DNA of 64,000 nucleotides. Origin: Actinoplanes regularis (GTDB taxonomy: Bacteria; Actinomycetota; Actinomycetes; Mycobacteriales; Micromonosporaceae). Made by a program: the position numbers and the translations under genes. Below are positions 40,418-49,200 of this stretch, in pieces (within the stretch, counting starts at the first letter, position 1; every line of letters begins with the position of its first letter). The notes under the pieces are model-generated. The model had not been told where the DNA came from and did no database searches. It saw only the letters and a program-made list of their open reading frames with translations. The stretch is from the NCBI RefSeq assembly GCF_900188005.1, contig NZ_FZNR01000018.1, positions 1-64,000 of the forward strand, in the 5' to 3' direction.

Positions 40418-41677
40418 ATGTCGACCATGATGATCGCCGGCGGGGGGATCGGCGGGCTCGCGGCCGCGCTCGCCGTGGTCCGAGCCGGGTACCGGGCTGT
40501 GGTCCTGGAGCGGCAGCCGGAGTTCGGCGAGCTCGGAGCCGGTATCCAGTTGGGCCCGAACGCGTTCCGGGCCCTCGAGCAACTGGGAGTGACCCATTCG
40601 GTTGCCGAGCGGGCCGTCTTCGTCGACCGGCTCCGGCTCATGGACGCCCTGACCGGCCACCTCATCGCCGGGCTCGAGGTGGGAACGACCTTCCGGAAGC
40701 GGTACGGCCACCCCTATGCGGTGGCGCACCGTGGTCATCTGCATCGCGCACTGCTCGAAGCCTGCCGGTCCAGCGACGCGGTCGACCTGTGCTCCGACAA
40801 CGGGGTCGAGCGGTACGACCAGGACGACGACGGTGTGACCGTGACGCTCACGGACGGCAGGCGGCTCCGCGGCGTGGGCCTGATCGGCGCGGACGGGTTG
40901 CACTCCGCTGTACGCGGGCAACTCGTCGGGGACGGCCCGCCGAGAGTCTCCGGCCACACGACCTACCGCGCGGTGATCCCCGCCGCCCGGATGCCCGAGG
41001 ACCTGCGCGGGCACGCCGTCACACTGTGGGCGGCCCCCGGCTGCCACGTCGTGCACTATCCCATCGCCGGATCCACCCTGGTCAACCTGGTGCTGACCCG
41101 GGACACCGGGGCGGATCAGCCCGTCGCCGGCCGCCCCGTCGAGCCGGCCGAGATGGCCGCCAACTTCGGGCACCTCCACCCCTCCCCGCGCCGCCTGATC
41201 ACCCTCGCCCAGGATTGGAAGGCCTGGGTCCTGTGCGACCGGGACCCGAGCGACCGATGGCAGGACGGTCGAGTCGTCCTGCTGGGCGACGCCGCCCACC
41301 CGATGCTGCAGTACGCGGCGCAGGGCGCCTGCCAGGCGCTGGAGGATGCGGTCTGCCTGGGCGACGCTCTTGCCGAGCAGGCTCCGATCCCAGCTTTCGC
41401 CCACTACACCGCGCGGCGGAGTGCACACACCCGGCGTGTGCAACAGACCTCGCGCTACCTCGGCCGCGAGATCTACCACCCCTCCGGCCCAGCCGCTGAC
41501 AAGCGCGACGCGATGCTCGCCGCCTGGACGGAACACGACCTGCTGGACCGGCTCGACTGGCTGTACGCGTCCCCGCCGGCAGCACGCCCCGGTCTGCCCG
41601 ACCCATGGTCGGGGACGCGGCAAACTCTCGACGCCGCCCGCCACAACGGCCGCCCGCCCAGCGGGTCTACTCGATGA
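40418..41677 (+). CDS. FAD-dependent class A monooxygenase (3-hydroxybenzoate 6-hydroxylase/salicylate hydroxylase type)
   Basis: 419 residues. Dinucleotide-binding 'IAGGGIGGLAAALAVVRAGY', substrate/FAD region 'ELGAGIQLGPNAFRALEQLG', 'GADGLHSAVRGQLVG' and the second FAD motif 'VVLLGDAAHPMLQYAAQGAC'. This matches aromatic-ring hydroxylases using NAD(P)H and oxygen. The ATG lies four bases after the lipoprotein stop without its own good ribosome site, suggesting coupled translation. Its 3' end overlaps the truncated toxin frame on the other strand by ~11 bp. Substrate specificity is inferred only by similarity. Confidence 0.87.
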   Translation: MSTMMIAGGGIGGLAAALAVVRAGYRAVVLERQPEFGELGAGIQLGPNAFRALEQLGVTHSVAERAVFVDRLRLMDALTGHLIAGLEVGTTFRKRYGHPYAVAHRGHLHRALLEACRSSDAVDLCSDNGVERYDQDDDGVTVTLTDGRRLRGVGLIGADGLHSAVRGQLVGDGPPRVSGHTTYRAVIPAARMPEDLRGHAVTLWAAPGCHVVHYPIAGSTLVNLVLTRDTGADQPVAGRPVEPAEMAANFGHLHPSPRRLITLAQDWKAWVLCDRDPSDRWQDGRVVLLGDAAHPMLQYAAQGACQALEDAVCLGDALAEQAPIPAFAHYTARRSAHTRRVQQTSRYLGREIYHPSGPAADKRDAMLAAWTEHDLLDRLDWLYASPPAARPGLPDPWSGTRQTLDAARHNGRPPSGSTR

Positions 41678-41961
41678 CGGTCAGCAGCACGCTATGGCCA
41701 CCGTAGTTCTCCGGTATGGCGGTGACGATCGCGCCGCTCATCGCAAACGCCTCACGCAGCACCTGTCCGACTATCGGTGGGCCGGTCAGCACCCGGTGCA
41801 TCGGATAGTTCTCCAGCCGGGGCCGGGCCAGGTCACCCGCCTCGATCGAGGCGTGCCCGACGAGCGGAGGCTCAAGGACCCGGCCGGCCAGCAGGTGATC
41901 CCACGTCGACGTGGCGGCGTTCAGGACAATCTGCGCTTCGAGCACTGAGGTTCCCGGTCAT
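41667..41961 (-). pseudogene. PIN toxin with N-terminal deletion
   Basis: The expected start ATG at 41961 overlaps the antitoxin stop, as in the intact locus at 37450. After ~16 bases the sequence jumps to the region equal to residue 45 of the intact toxin ('LEAQIVLNAATSTWDHLLAG', 'GHASIEAGDLARPRLENYPM', 'MSGAIVTAIPENYGGHSVLL'). The missing 116 bp are not a multiple of three, so the frame is lost as well as the metal ligand D10. The remaining ~92 codons are about 77% identical to the intact copy at protein level. A restart at GTG 41945 would give a catalytically dead fragment. Confidence 0.82.
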
Positions 41962-42149
41962 GCGGCCTCGCTGCCACGCCCGGCGAAGAACTCTGCCGCC
42001 CGGCGATTTCCGTCGTCGATCCAGGCTTGGAACCGCGACTCATCCTCTTCGGTCCACGGCTTGGGAGGGGGCAGGCCGAGAGAGGCGCACCACCATTCGG
42101 CGAACTCATTGTGCCGCTGAATGATGCCTACGGAGGTGTCGTATGACAT
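41958..42149 (-). CDS. Orphan antitoxin, 63 aa
   Basis: Intact relative of the antitoxin at 37447-37635: 'NEFAEWWCASLGLPPPKPWT' then 'EEDESRFQAWIDDGNRRAAE'. The core LGLPPPKPW is unchanged. Upstream bases GTACGCTAGTCAACATGTCA match the first locus almost exactly. Its toxin partner is deleted, so this gene may only serve to neutralise or regulate the neighbouring system, or be decaying. Confidence 0.75.
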   Translation of the reverse strand: MSYDTSVGIIQRHNEFAEWWCASLGLPPPKPWTEEDESRFQAWIDDGNRRAAEFFAGRGSEAA

Positions 42150-42318
42150 GTTGACTAGCGTACATCCCTCTCAGCACAAGAAACGAGTCGCACAGCTAGT
42201 TGACTTACGACTAGGTCAGGCGCGACACACCCAAATCGATCAAGGGTGTTGCCACCCAAATGGCATTCATGTATAGAGATGGATCATTAATCCGCCCTCG
42301 CATCCCCCGAGAGGAACG

Positions 42319-43077
42319 ATGACCACCTCCCCCGTTGCCCGGCGGTCGCTACCCCGACTCGCAGCCGGACTGCTCACCCTGGCGGCCACGATCACCGCCA
42401 CCCTGCTGGTCTCCCCCTCGCCGGCCCAGGCCGCGACCACCGCCGGCATCGACGTGTCCCGTTACCAAGGTTCGATCAACTGGACGAGCGTACGTAACGC
42501 CGGCATCGAGTTCGCCTTCATCAAGGTCACCGAAGGCGTCAGCTTCAAGGATCCCAACTTCAACACGAATTACGTCGCCGCCTACAACGCCGGTGTCATC
42601 CGGGGCGCGTACCACTTCGCGCTGCCGGACCGCTCCACCGGCGCGGCCCAGGCCAACTACCTGGCGAGCAACGGCGGCGCCTGGTCCGCGGACAGCCGCA
42701 CGCTGCCCGCCGCCCTGGACCTGGAAGCCAACCCGTACGGCACCTCGTGTTACGGCCTCAGCCAGGCCTCGATGCGCACCTGGATCTCGGACTTCCTCAG
42801 CACCTACCGCAGCCGCACCACCCGGTACGCGGTCATTTACACCACGACCAGCTGGTGGACGAGCTGCACCGGGAACTGGAGCGGCCCGTGGGCCAACCAT
42901 CCGCTGTGGATCGCCCGGTGGGCCAGCGCGCCGGGCACCCTGCCGGCCGGAGCCCCGTACCACAGCTTCTGGCAGTACACGTCGAGCGGCTCGGTCGCCG
43001 GCATCAGTGGTGCCGTTGACCGCAACTACTTCAACGGTGACCGCAGCAGGCTGATCGCTCTCGCGAACAACACCTGA
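42319..43077 (+). CDS. Secreted GH25 lysozyme (N-acetylmuramidase)
   Basis: 252 residues from ATG 42319 with GAGAGGAA upstream. Signal peptide with hydrophobic core 'AAGLLTLAATITATLLV' and cleavage after 'PAQA'. The mature GH25 domain shows 'GIDVSRYQGSINWTSVRNAG', 'FAFIKVTEGVSFKDPNFNTN', catalytic acids D134 and E136 in 'AALDLEANPYG', 'WIARWASAPG' and 'HSFWQYTSSGSVAGISGAVD'. It should hydrolyse the MurNAc-GlcNAc bond of peptidoglycan, for cell-wall turnover or attack on rivals. A hairpin terminator follows. Confidence 0.95.
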   Translation: MTTSPVARRSLPRLAAGLLTLAATITATLLVSPSPAQAATTAGIDVSRYQGSINWTSVRNAGIEFAFIKVTEGVSFKDPNFNTNYVAAYNAGVIRGAYHFALPDRSTGAAQANYLASNGGAWSADSRTLPAALDLEANPYGTSCYGLSQASMRTWISDFLSTYRSRTTRYAVIYTTTSWWTSCTGNWSGPWANHPLWIARWASAPGTLPAGAPYHSFWQYTSSGSVAGISGAVDRNYFNGDRSRLIALANNT

Positions 43078-43084
43078 CGGTTCA

Positions 43085-43122
43085 CGGCGGCCCGGCACCC
43101 CCTCGAGGGCGCCGGGCCGCCG
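43085..43122. terminator. Hairpin terminator between convergent genes
   Basis: A 12-bp perfect stem (CGGCGGCCCGGC and complement) with a 14-base loop lies eight bases after the lysozyme stop and just before the end of the convergent gene at 43128. Confidence 0.8.
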
Positions 43123-43127
43123 CGGAG

Positions 43128-44231
43128 TCACCCCGCCGGATCAGCGAAGGCGCGAAGGTTCAGCCGCGCTGCCACGTTCTCGGCGAACCAGGCGGCGAAG
43201 TCACCGTTCAGGTCGAGGCCCGCACGGACCGCATCGCACCAGTCAGGCTGCTGGAGCGCCGCCAGGTACTGCCGCACGATGCGATCCCGCTGCTCGACCG
43301 TGCATCCGGATCGTTGCGGCGGCTTGGCCGTCAGATGGTCGGCGATGACCGCGGCATCGAGGTACCGGGCCACCGTCGGCGCCTGCCGACCGAGGTGATC
43401 AGCGTGCGTGGCCAGGACGATGGGTGCCGGCGGGTAGTGCTCGAGGGTCGTGCTCATGCCACCGCAGTCGGCCATGGCTTTCAGGAGCCGGCCCGTGTGG
43501 TCGATCAGATCGTCGTCCACATCGGCGCCGGTGATCGCTTCGTGCAGGTGGGCCGCGGTGGCGACCTTGCCGGCGAAGTAGCCGTCGAGGAAGTCGCCGT
43601 CGCAGGCGTGCCGCAGCAGCCAGGCCCGGGAGTTGCCGGCACCGAAGCGGCACAGCGCCTCGACGACGTAGACCCGGCCCCAGCCGGAGACCCGCTCGGC
43701 GAGCCACAGCAGCGCTTCCGAACCGCCGCGGTGGCGGCGTTGCAGCGCCTCCGCGGCCAGCGCCCCGAACGAGTTCGACAGCAGGCCGATGGTTCGGATC
43801 AGCGGGATGTCGCCTTCGGTCCGGTCGGTGGCCAGCAGTGCCAGCCCCACCGTGACGACATCTCGGTCCGTGCCGTGCCGTACCAGCCAGTGGCCGGCCT
43901 GCCGCACCCGCCGCCGATCCGCGCGCAGCGCCGCGGCCTCGATGTGTTCGTTGCGATGGATCGGGACGAAGACGCCCTGCAGCGCGCCGGCGAGTTCGCT
44001 CGGTGGTGCGTCGGGTCGGCTGAGGTGCCGGTCGAGAATGGCGGCGACGTCGGCCCCGACGAGACGAGGATCGATCTCCGGCCGGGTCCGCGAGCGGTAG
44101 CGCTCGTCGTCCGGGTACGGCTCGCCGTCGCGCGGCAGAACAGCGTCAGGATCCCGCTGGTGCAGACGCAGGGCGTGGTCGAACAGGGTGATCTGGGGTC
44201 CGAGCAGCCCAGGCTCGGTCGTCACGCTCAC
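43128..44231 (-). CDS. Hypothetical helical protein, 367 aa
   Basis: A soluble, helix-rich protein with no signal peptide or membrane helix. Regions such as 'LPLIRTIGLLSNSFGALAAE' style helices, 'WLAERVSGWGRVYVVEALCR', 'AWLLRHACDGDFLDGYFAGK' and 'VARYLDAAVIADHLTAKPPQ' suggest HEAT/ARM-like solenoid packing. No catalytic motif. Similar proteins occur in Actinoplanes-type genomes as far as I recall, without known role. It ends just after the lysozyme terminator. Confidence 0.7.
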   Translation of the reverse strand: MSVTTEPGLLGPQITLFDHALRLHQRDPDAVLPRDGEPYPDDERYRSRTRPEIDPRLVGADVAAILDRHLSRPDAPPSELAGALQGVFVPIHRNEHIEAAALRADRRRVRQAGHWLVRHGTDRDVVTVGLALLATDRTEGDIPLIRTIGLLSNSFGALAAEALQRRHRGGSEALLWLAERVSGWGRVYVVEALCRFGAGNSRAWLLRHACDGDFLDGYFAGKVATAAHLHEAITGADVDDDLIDHTGRLLKAMADCGGMSTTLEHYPPAPIVLATHADHLGRQAPTVARYLDAAVIADHLTAKPPQRSGCTVEQRDRIVRQYLAALQQPDWCDAVRAGLDLNGDFAAWFAENVAARLNLRAFADPAG

Positions 44232-44322
44232 CGGCGGACGGAGGGCTCGATTCTATTGATCATGGTCGTGATGATGCCACCCGCGTCAAATGCCTTCGCG
44301 CTGGGGCGTGGTCTCCCGTGCC

Positions 44323-44925
44323 TCAGGGCGCCGCCTCGAGCCGGCTCCGCCCCGGGGCCATCGCGGCCATGGCGAGGTCGACGAGGTCGTCCGCGTACGC
44401 CTCGGTGAGCGGCCCGTTGCGCAGCAGCCAGCGGTGATAGATCGGCCCGAAGAGCAGTTCGACCGCCAGGTCGAGGTCCACGCTCTCGTGGACCTGCCCA
44501 GCCCGCCGGCCCGCCCGCAGCCGCTCCCGCACGGCGCTGAGCTGGGGTCGCAGAAGCTGATCGCGGACCTGCTCGGCGAGGTCGTCGTCGGCGAGCGTTT
44601 CGATCGTGATCGCTCGGGTGGTGGCCGACAGTCTGGGATCGGCGAACTCGGCGACGGTGGCACGAAGGACCGTGCGCAGGTCGGCCCGCAGGTCGCCGGT
44701 GTCGGGCAGAGCCATGTCGCCGGGCTCTCCGGCGGAGTCCACGAGGGCCTCCAGGATGACCATCCCCTTGCTGCGCCACCAGCGGTAGATCGTCTGCTTG
44801 CCGACGCCGGCGCGGGCCGCGATCGCCTCGATGGTCAGGTCGGGATAGCTCGTCTCGGAGAGAAGCTCCAGGGCCGCGGCGAGGATCGCCCGGCGGGAAC
44901 GCTCGTTGCGGCGGGGTGCGGTCAC
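44323..44925 (-). CDS. TetR-family repressor of the adjacent MGT glycosyltransferase
   Basis: 200 residues from GTG 44925. Helix-turn-helix: 'RSRRAILAAALELLSETSYP', 'DLTIEAIAARAGVGKQTIYR'; C-terminal TetR_C_11-like domain with 'LFGPIYHRWLLRNGPLTEAY'. It is divergent from the glycosyltransferase at 45041. Two copies of GAGACG-N3-CGTCTC in the gap are its likely operators, one close to each start. Confidence 0.92.
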   Translation of the reverse strand: MTAPRRNERSRRAILAAALELLSETSYPDLTIEAIAARAGVGKQTIYRWWRSKGMVILEALVDSAGEPGDMALPDTGDLRADLRTVLRATVAEFADPRLSATTRAITIETLADDDLAEQVRDQLLRPQLSAVRERLRAGRRAGQVHESVDLDLAVELLFGPIYHRWLLRNGPLTEAYADDLVDLAMAAMAPGRSRLEAAP

Positions 44926-44951
44926 GGGGCCGACCCTACAGCAACCGAGAC

Positions 44952-45011
44952 GAGACGGATCGTCTCGCGTCATGCTACGGTTCCGACTGCCATAGCGAGA
45001 CGGACCGTCTC
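44952..45011. promoter_or_regulatory. Two identical-arm TetR operators
   Basis: Perfect 15-bp palindromes GAGACG-GAT-CGTCTC (44952-44966) and GAGACG-GAC-CGTCTC (44997-45011) lie 45 bp apart between the divergent TetR and glycosyltransferase genes. An extra GAGAC/GTCTC half-site flanks each. Confidence 0.82.
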
Positions 45012-45040
45012 GTCTCGCACCGCCCCGGAGAGGAACCCGC

Positions 45041-46213
45041 ATGCCGCACATCGCCATGGTCAGCATCCCCGCCCACGGACACGTCAACCCGAGCCTGGAG
45101 ATCGTGCGTACCCTCGTGGCCCGCGGCCATCGCGTCACCTACGCCAACGCGGCCTCCTTCGCCGGCACGATCCGCGAGACCGGAGCCGAACTGAAGCCGT
45201 ACGAGTCGACGCTGCCCAGCACCGACCAGGACTGGACCGGGGATCAGATCGACCACCTGACCCGCTTTCTCGACGACGCGATCGCGATGCTTCCCCAACT
45301 GCGGGCCGCGTACGCCGACGACCGCCCCGACCTGTTCCTCTACGACATCGCCGGAGCACCGGCGCGCATCCTCGCCGAGCAATGGGGCATCCCGGCCGTC
45401 CAGCTCTCCTCCACCTTCGTCGCGTGGGACGGCTACGAACAGGACATGGCCGCCGCCATCGAGGGCCTCCGCGCTGATCCGCGCGGCGCCGACTACTACC
45501 GGCGGTTCTCCGCGTGGCTCTCCGCCAGCGGATCGTCGAGCACCGACAGCATCGCGTTCCAGGGCCGGCCGGACCGCTGCCTGGCCCTCATCCCCCGCGC
45601 GCTGCAACCGCAGGCCGACCGGGTGGACCCGGGCGTCTACGACTTCGTCGGCCCGATCCTCGGCGCCCGGTCGGCGCAGGGCGACTGGCAAAGGCCGGCC
45701 ACCGCCGAGAAAGTGCTGCTCGTGTCGCTGGGATCCACCTTCACCCAGCATCCCGACTTCTACCGGCGCTGCATCGCCGCCTTCGGCGCGCTGCCGGCCT
45801 GGCACACCGTCCTGCAGATCGGAAGCAAGGTCGATCCCGCCGAGCTGGGCGCCGTGCCCGGCAACGTCGAGGTGCACCCGTGGGTGCCACAACTGGCGAT
45901 CCTGAAGCAGGCGGACGCGTTCCTCACCCACGCCGGCATGGGTGGAAGCAGCGAGGGCCTCTACTGCGGTGTGCCGATGATCGCCGCTCCGCAGGCCGCC
46001 GACCAGTTCGCCAACGCCGAGCAGCTGGCCGCCCTCGGGGTCGGCCGGGTCGTCGACTCGGCGACCGTCACCGCGGACGATCTGCGCGCCGCTCTGCTGG
46101 GGCTCACCACGGATCCGGCGGTGGCCGCCCGGAGCGCGGAGATCAAGCGGGAGCTGCGCGCGAACGGCGGTGCCGCCCGCGCCGCCGACCTCATCGAAGC
46201 CGTCCTTCGGTGA
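45041..46213 (+). CDS. MGT/OleD-type UDP-glycosyltransferase (GT1)
   Basis: 390 residues, GT-B fold. N-terminal acceptor domain 'IAMVSIPAHGHVNPSLEIVR' with the catalytic-type histidine, and 'PAVQLSSTFVAWDGYEQD'. The C-terminal donor domain has 'VLLVSLGSTFTQHPDFYRRC' and 'WVPQLAILKQADAFLTHAGM' plus 'GGSSEGLYCGVPMIAAPQAA'. This is the pattern of macrolide-inactivating glycosyltransferases that use UDP-glucose. Control by a divergent TetR with two operators fits inducible self-protection or detoxification, but the acceptor is not known. GAGAGGAA precedes the start. Confidence 0.9.
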   Translation: MPHIAMVSIPAHGHVNPSLEIVRTLVARGHRVTYANAASFAGTIRETGAELKPYESTLPSTDQDWTGDQIDHLTRFLDDAIAMLPQLRAAYADDRPDLFLYDIAGAPARILAEQWGIPAVQLSSTFVAWDGYEQDMAAAIEGLRADPRGADYYRRFSAWLSASGSSSTDSIAFQGRPDRCLALIPRALQPQADRVDPGVYDFVGPILGARSAQGDWQRPATAEKVLLVSLGSTFTQHPDFYRRCIAAFGALPAWHTVLQIGSKVDPAELGAVPGNVEVHPWVPQLAILKQADAFLTHAGMGGSSEGLYCGVPMIAAPQAADQFANAEQLAALGVGRVVDSATVTADDLRAALLGLTTDPAVAARSAEIKRELRANGGAARAADLIEAVLR

Positions 46214-46236
46214 CGATCCGATGGGCCGAGGCCGCA

Positions 46237-46264
46237 GCGGCCCGGCATTTCAGCGCCGGGCCGC
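46237..46264. terminator. Hairpin terminator between convergent genes
   Basis: A 10-bp perfect stem (GCGGCCCGGC and complement) with an eight-base loop containing ATTTC lies between the glycosyltransferase stop and the end of the large hydrolase gene. Confidence 0.75.
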
Positions 46265-46271
46265 CTCGCGG

Positions 46272-49200
46272 TCAGCGGGACAGGGCTTTCGAGTACGGGG
46301 TGACCGTCACCCGGTCGAGGACCGGCGCGTACGCCGAGCGCAGCAGCACGCCCGGCCACGTCTGCGAGGCGTAGGTCGTACCGTCGAAATTGGGTAGTTC
46401 GGCGGACGAGAACGTGACCTCGTTGCCGCCGCGGCGCAGGGTGACCGGGACGGTCAGCTCCCAGAAGTTGTTGTCGTGGAAGCTGTGCGGGAAGAGCACC
46501 CGCCTGGCCGCGCCGCCGTTGATCGAGATGTCGGCGTGCCGGGCCAGCGGATCCGGGTTGTAGTGGGTCGCCTCGGCCTGTTCCGGGTTGGCATAGCGGA
46601 TCCGCAGCGCGTACGTGCCGGCGCGAGCGGCCGGAACCGTGAAGGTGAGTGTGTTCGCCGGCCCGTTGCCGACGCCGGTGACCGCGGCGCCGCCGGCGGC
46701 CAGTGACTTCGGCACCACCGCGGCGGTGCCGGTCCGGGCCGCCGACTCGGCTTCCAGGACGATCGACGGCAGGTGCGCGGACGGTCGTACGGTCAATCGG
46801 TCGAGGGTCGTGCCGTTGATCTTCGCGGTGACGACGATCTTGTTGAGGCCGCCGGAGAGCGAGACGGCGGCCTTTGCCGGTACGGCGATGCCGTTCACCG
46901 TCACCGACGCCGCCCCGGAGCGGATCCCGGCGTCGAGGGTCGATTCCGCGTCCGCTTTCGAGTACACCCAGAACGTCGCCGTGCCGCCGCGCCGCAGCGA
47001 GATCCGGTCGGCGACCGGGGTGGCGAGGGTGAGTTCCGCCCGCGCCGCCGGATAGTGGGCGTTGGCCGCCGCCGGGTTCGGCAGCGACAGGGTGATCCGG
47101 TCCAGGATCGCATCGCCCTTGGTGGCCTTCGTGCCGTCGAGGCTCTTCGCGGCCAGGGAGATCGTGTGCCGGCCCGCGCTGAGCGTGACCTTCGTGTCGG
47201 TGTGGTCCCAGACCACCCACTTGTAGCCGAGCGGCAGGAACAGTTCCTGCTCCGCGGCGCCGTCGACGCGCAGGAACACGTTCGTCGGGCCCTGCTCCCG
47301 GACCAGGTTGTAGGTGTTGAGCGAGTTGGCGAAGACGCTCAGGTCGTAGGTGCCGTCCGCCGGGACGTCCACGGTGAAGTCGAGCACCCCGTCGCTGCCG
47401 GTCCGCAGTCCGCCGACGTCGTAGCCGCCCGAGGTGTAGAACTTCGACACGTCCGAGGTCGACCCCTCGGGGCCGTTCCGGCTGTAGCCGCCGCCCGTGT
47501 AGGTGGCGTTCTCGGCCTCGTAGGACCCGCTCCAGGTGGTCGGCACGGCGCCGGACTGCTGCCGGGCCGGGCCCGCCGAGAGGATGATCTCGTACGCCGA
47601 GGAGTCCGCGAGTCGCGGCAGCGTGGTCCCGTCGAACTCCACGGCGACGGCGTCGTCGCGTACCCGCAGATCCGTCTCGGCCAGCAGCCGCGGCTGCGCC
47701 GAGTCGCCCACCTGGCCGGTCCAGGGGATCTCCCGGACCGTAGCGTGCACCGTCGCGCCGAAGACGGCGGCCGGCACGTTGTCGAACCGGATGTACCCGG
47801 CGCTGGTCGCCCCGCCGATGATCGCCCGGGCCTGCTTCCGATGCCGGTCGAGGGTGGCGACGCCCTGCAGCGTGTAGTTGCGTCCCGGGTACGGCGGGGT
47901 GACCTGGACGGTGTCCCCGGTCATGCCGCCGTAAGCGTTGAAGAGCCACCACTGCCCGTTGCCGCGGTTGGCCTGCACCGCGGAGTCGGAGATGTTGCCG
48001 TCGATGTTCCAGTACGCGATGTCCGCGTCGACCTTGGATTCCTCGATCGCGGAGATCCACTGGATCATCTGCCCGGGTACGGAGGTGTGGTAGTTGAACG
48101 CGTACTCGTTGATGTTGATCGGCAGTTCCCGGCCGAGGATCGCGGCCTCCCACTCGCGGTACAGGGCGACGTCCTGCCGCACCTTCTCCGGGTGGCTCAG
48201 CTCGTGCCAGGTCATCACGTCGGGAACGGTGCCGGCCGCCCGCGTGTGCCGCAGGAAGTCCTGGATCTGGGTGTAGAGCACGCTGGTGTTGGGCCCGGCG
48301 ATCCGCGCCGCGGGCATCTTCCCCTTGATCAGGCGGTAGGCGGCGTCCCAGGCGGCGAAGTAGTCGTCCGGGTCGCTGAGCCAGCTCACGCCGTTGTAGC
48401 TCCACTCGCCGGTGCCGAACATGTTGCCCTCGGGCTCGTTGAACGGCACGAACACGACGTGCCGCTGGTATCGCGGTTCGAGGGTCAGCACCTGGTCGAC
48501 CTGTTCGCCGATCTTCCGCTGGTACGTCGCCAGTTTCTCCGCGGGCGTGCTGCCCGGCCACTGGTAGGGGAAGCCGCGGTGGATGTCGGTCATGTAGATG
48601 TAGACGTCGCCGCCGGTGCTGTCGGCCAGCGGCTTGACCACCTCGAGGGCGTCCGCGCCGGGGTGCTGCGGCCCGTCCTGCGCCTTGGTCGAGACGGTGC
48701 GCAGGTGCATGCCCTCGATCAGGTTGCCGGTCGGGACCCCGTCGCCGTACAGCCCGTAGAGCGAGCCGGCGGCGCCGCCGTGGAACGGGCCGGTGGACTT
48801 CGCCAGGTCGATGGTCATCTCGCCCTCGCGGAGGACGGTCACGGTGGCGGTCACCGCCCGGCCGGCCGCGGTGCCGCTCACCGTGAACGTTCCGCGCTGG
48901 GCGTACCGGGACGGGTCGACGGCGGCCCAGGCGACCGGGACGTCGCGGGCATACCCGTCGGAGAACGTTCCGCGGACGGTGGCCGGCAGGGCGGGCGCCA
49001 CGCCGATCGTCGTCCGTACCTCGAAATCGGTCTGCGCCAGCCCCTCCAGCGTGGGCAGGGCACCGCCGTGGACGGTCGCGACCTGCTCGGCGGTGAGCGC
49101 GCTCGCGTAGACGCGGAAGTCGTCGACCGCCCCGCCGAAGAGCGGGTCGGCGTAGAACGACTTCCCGAGGTAGCCGGAGATCCCGGTCGCGGTGTCGAGC

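Noticed and set aside
45961..48561. An 866-codon minus-strand open frame in another phase
   Set aside because: Overlaps the same hydrolase gene out of frame; Arg/Gly/Pro-rich without motifs.
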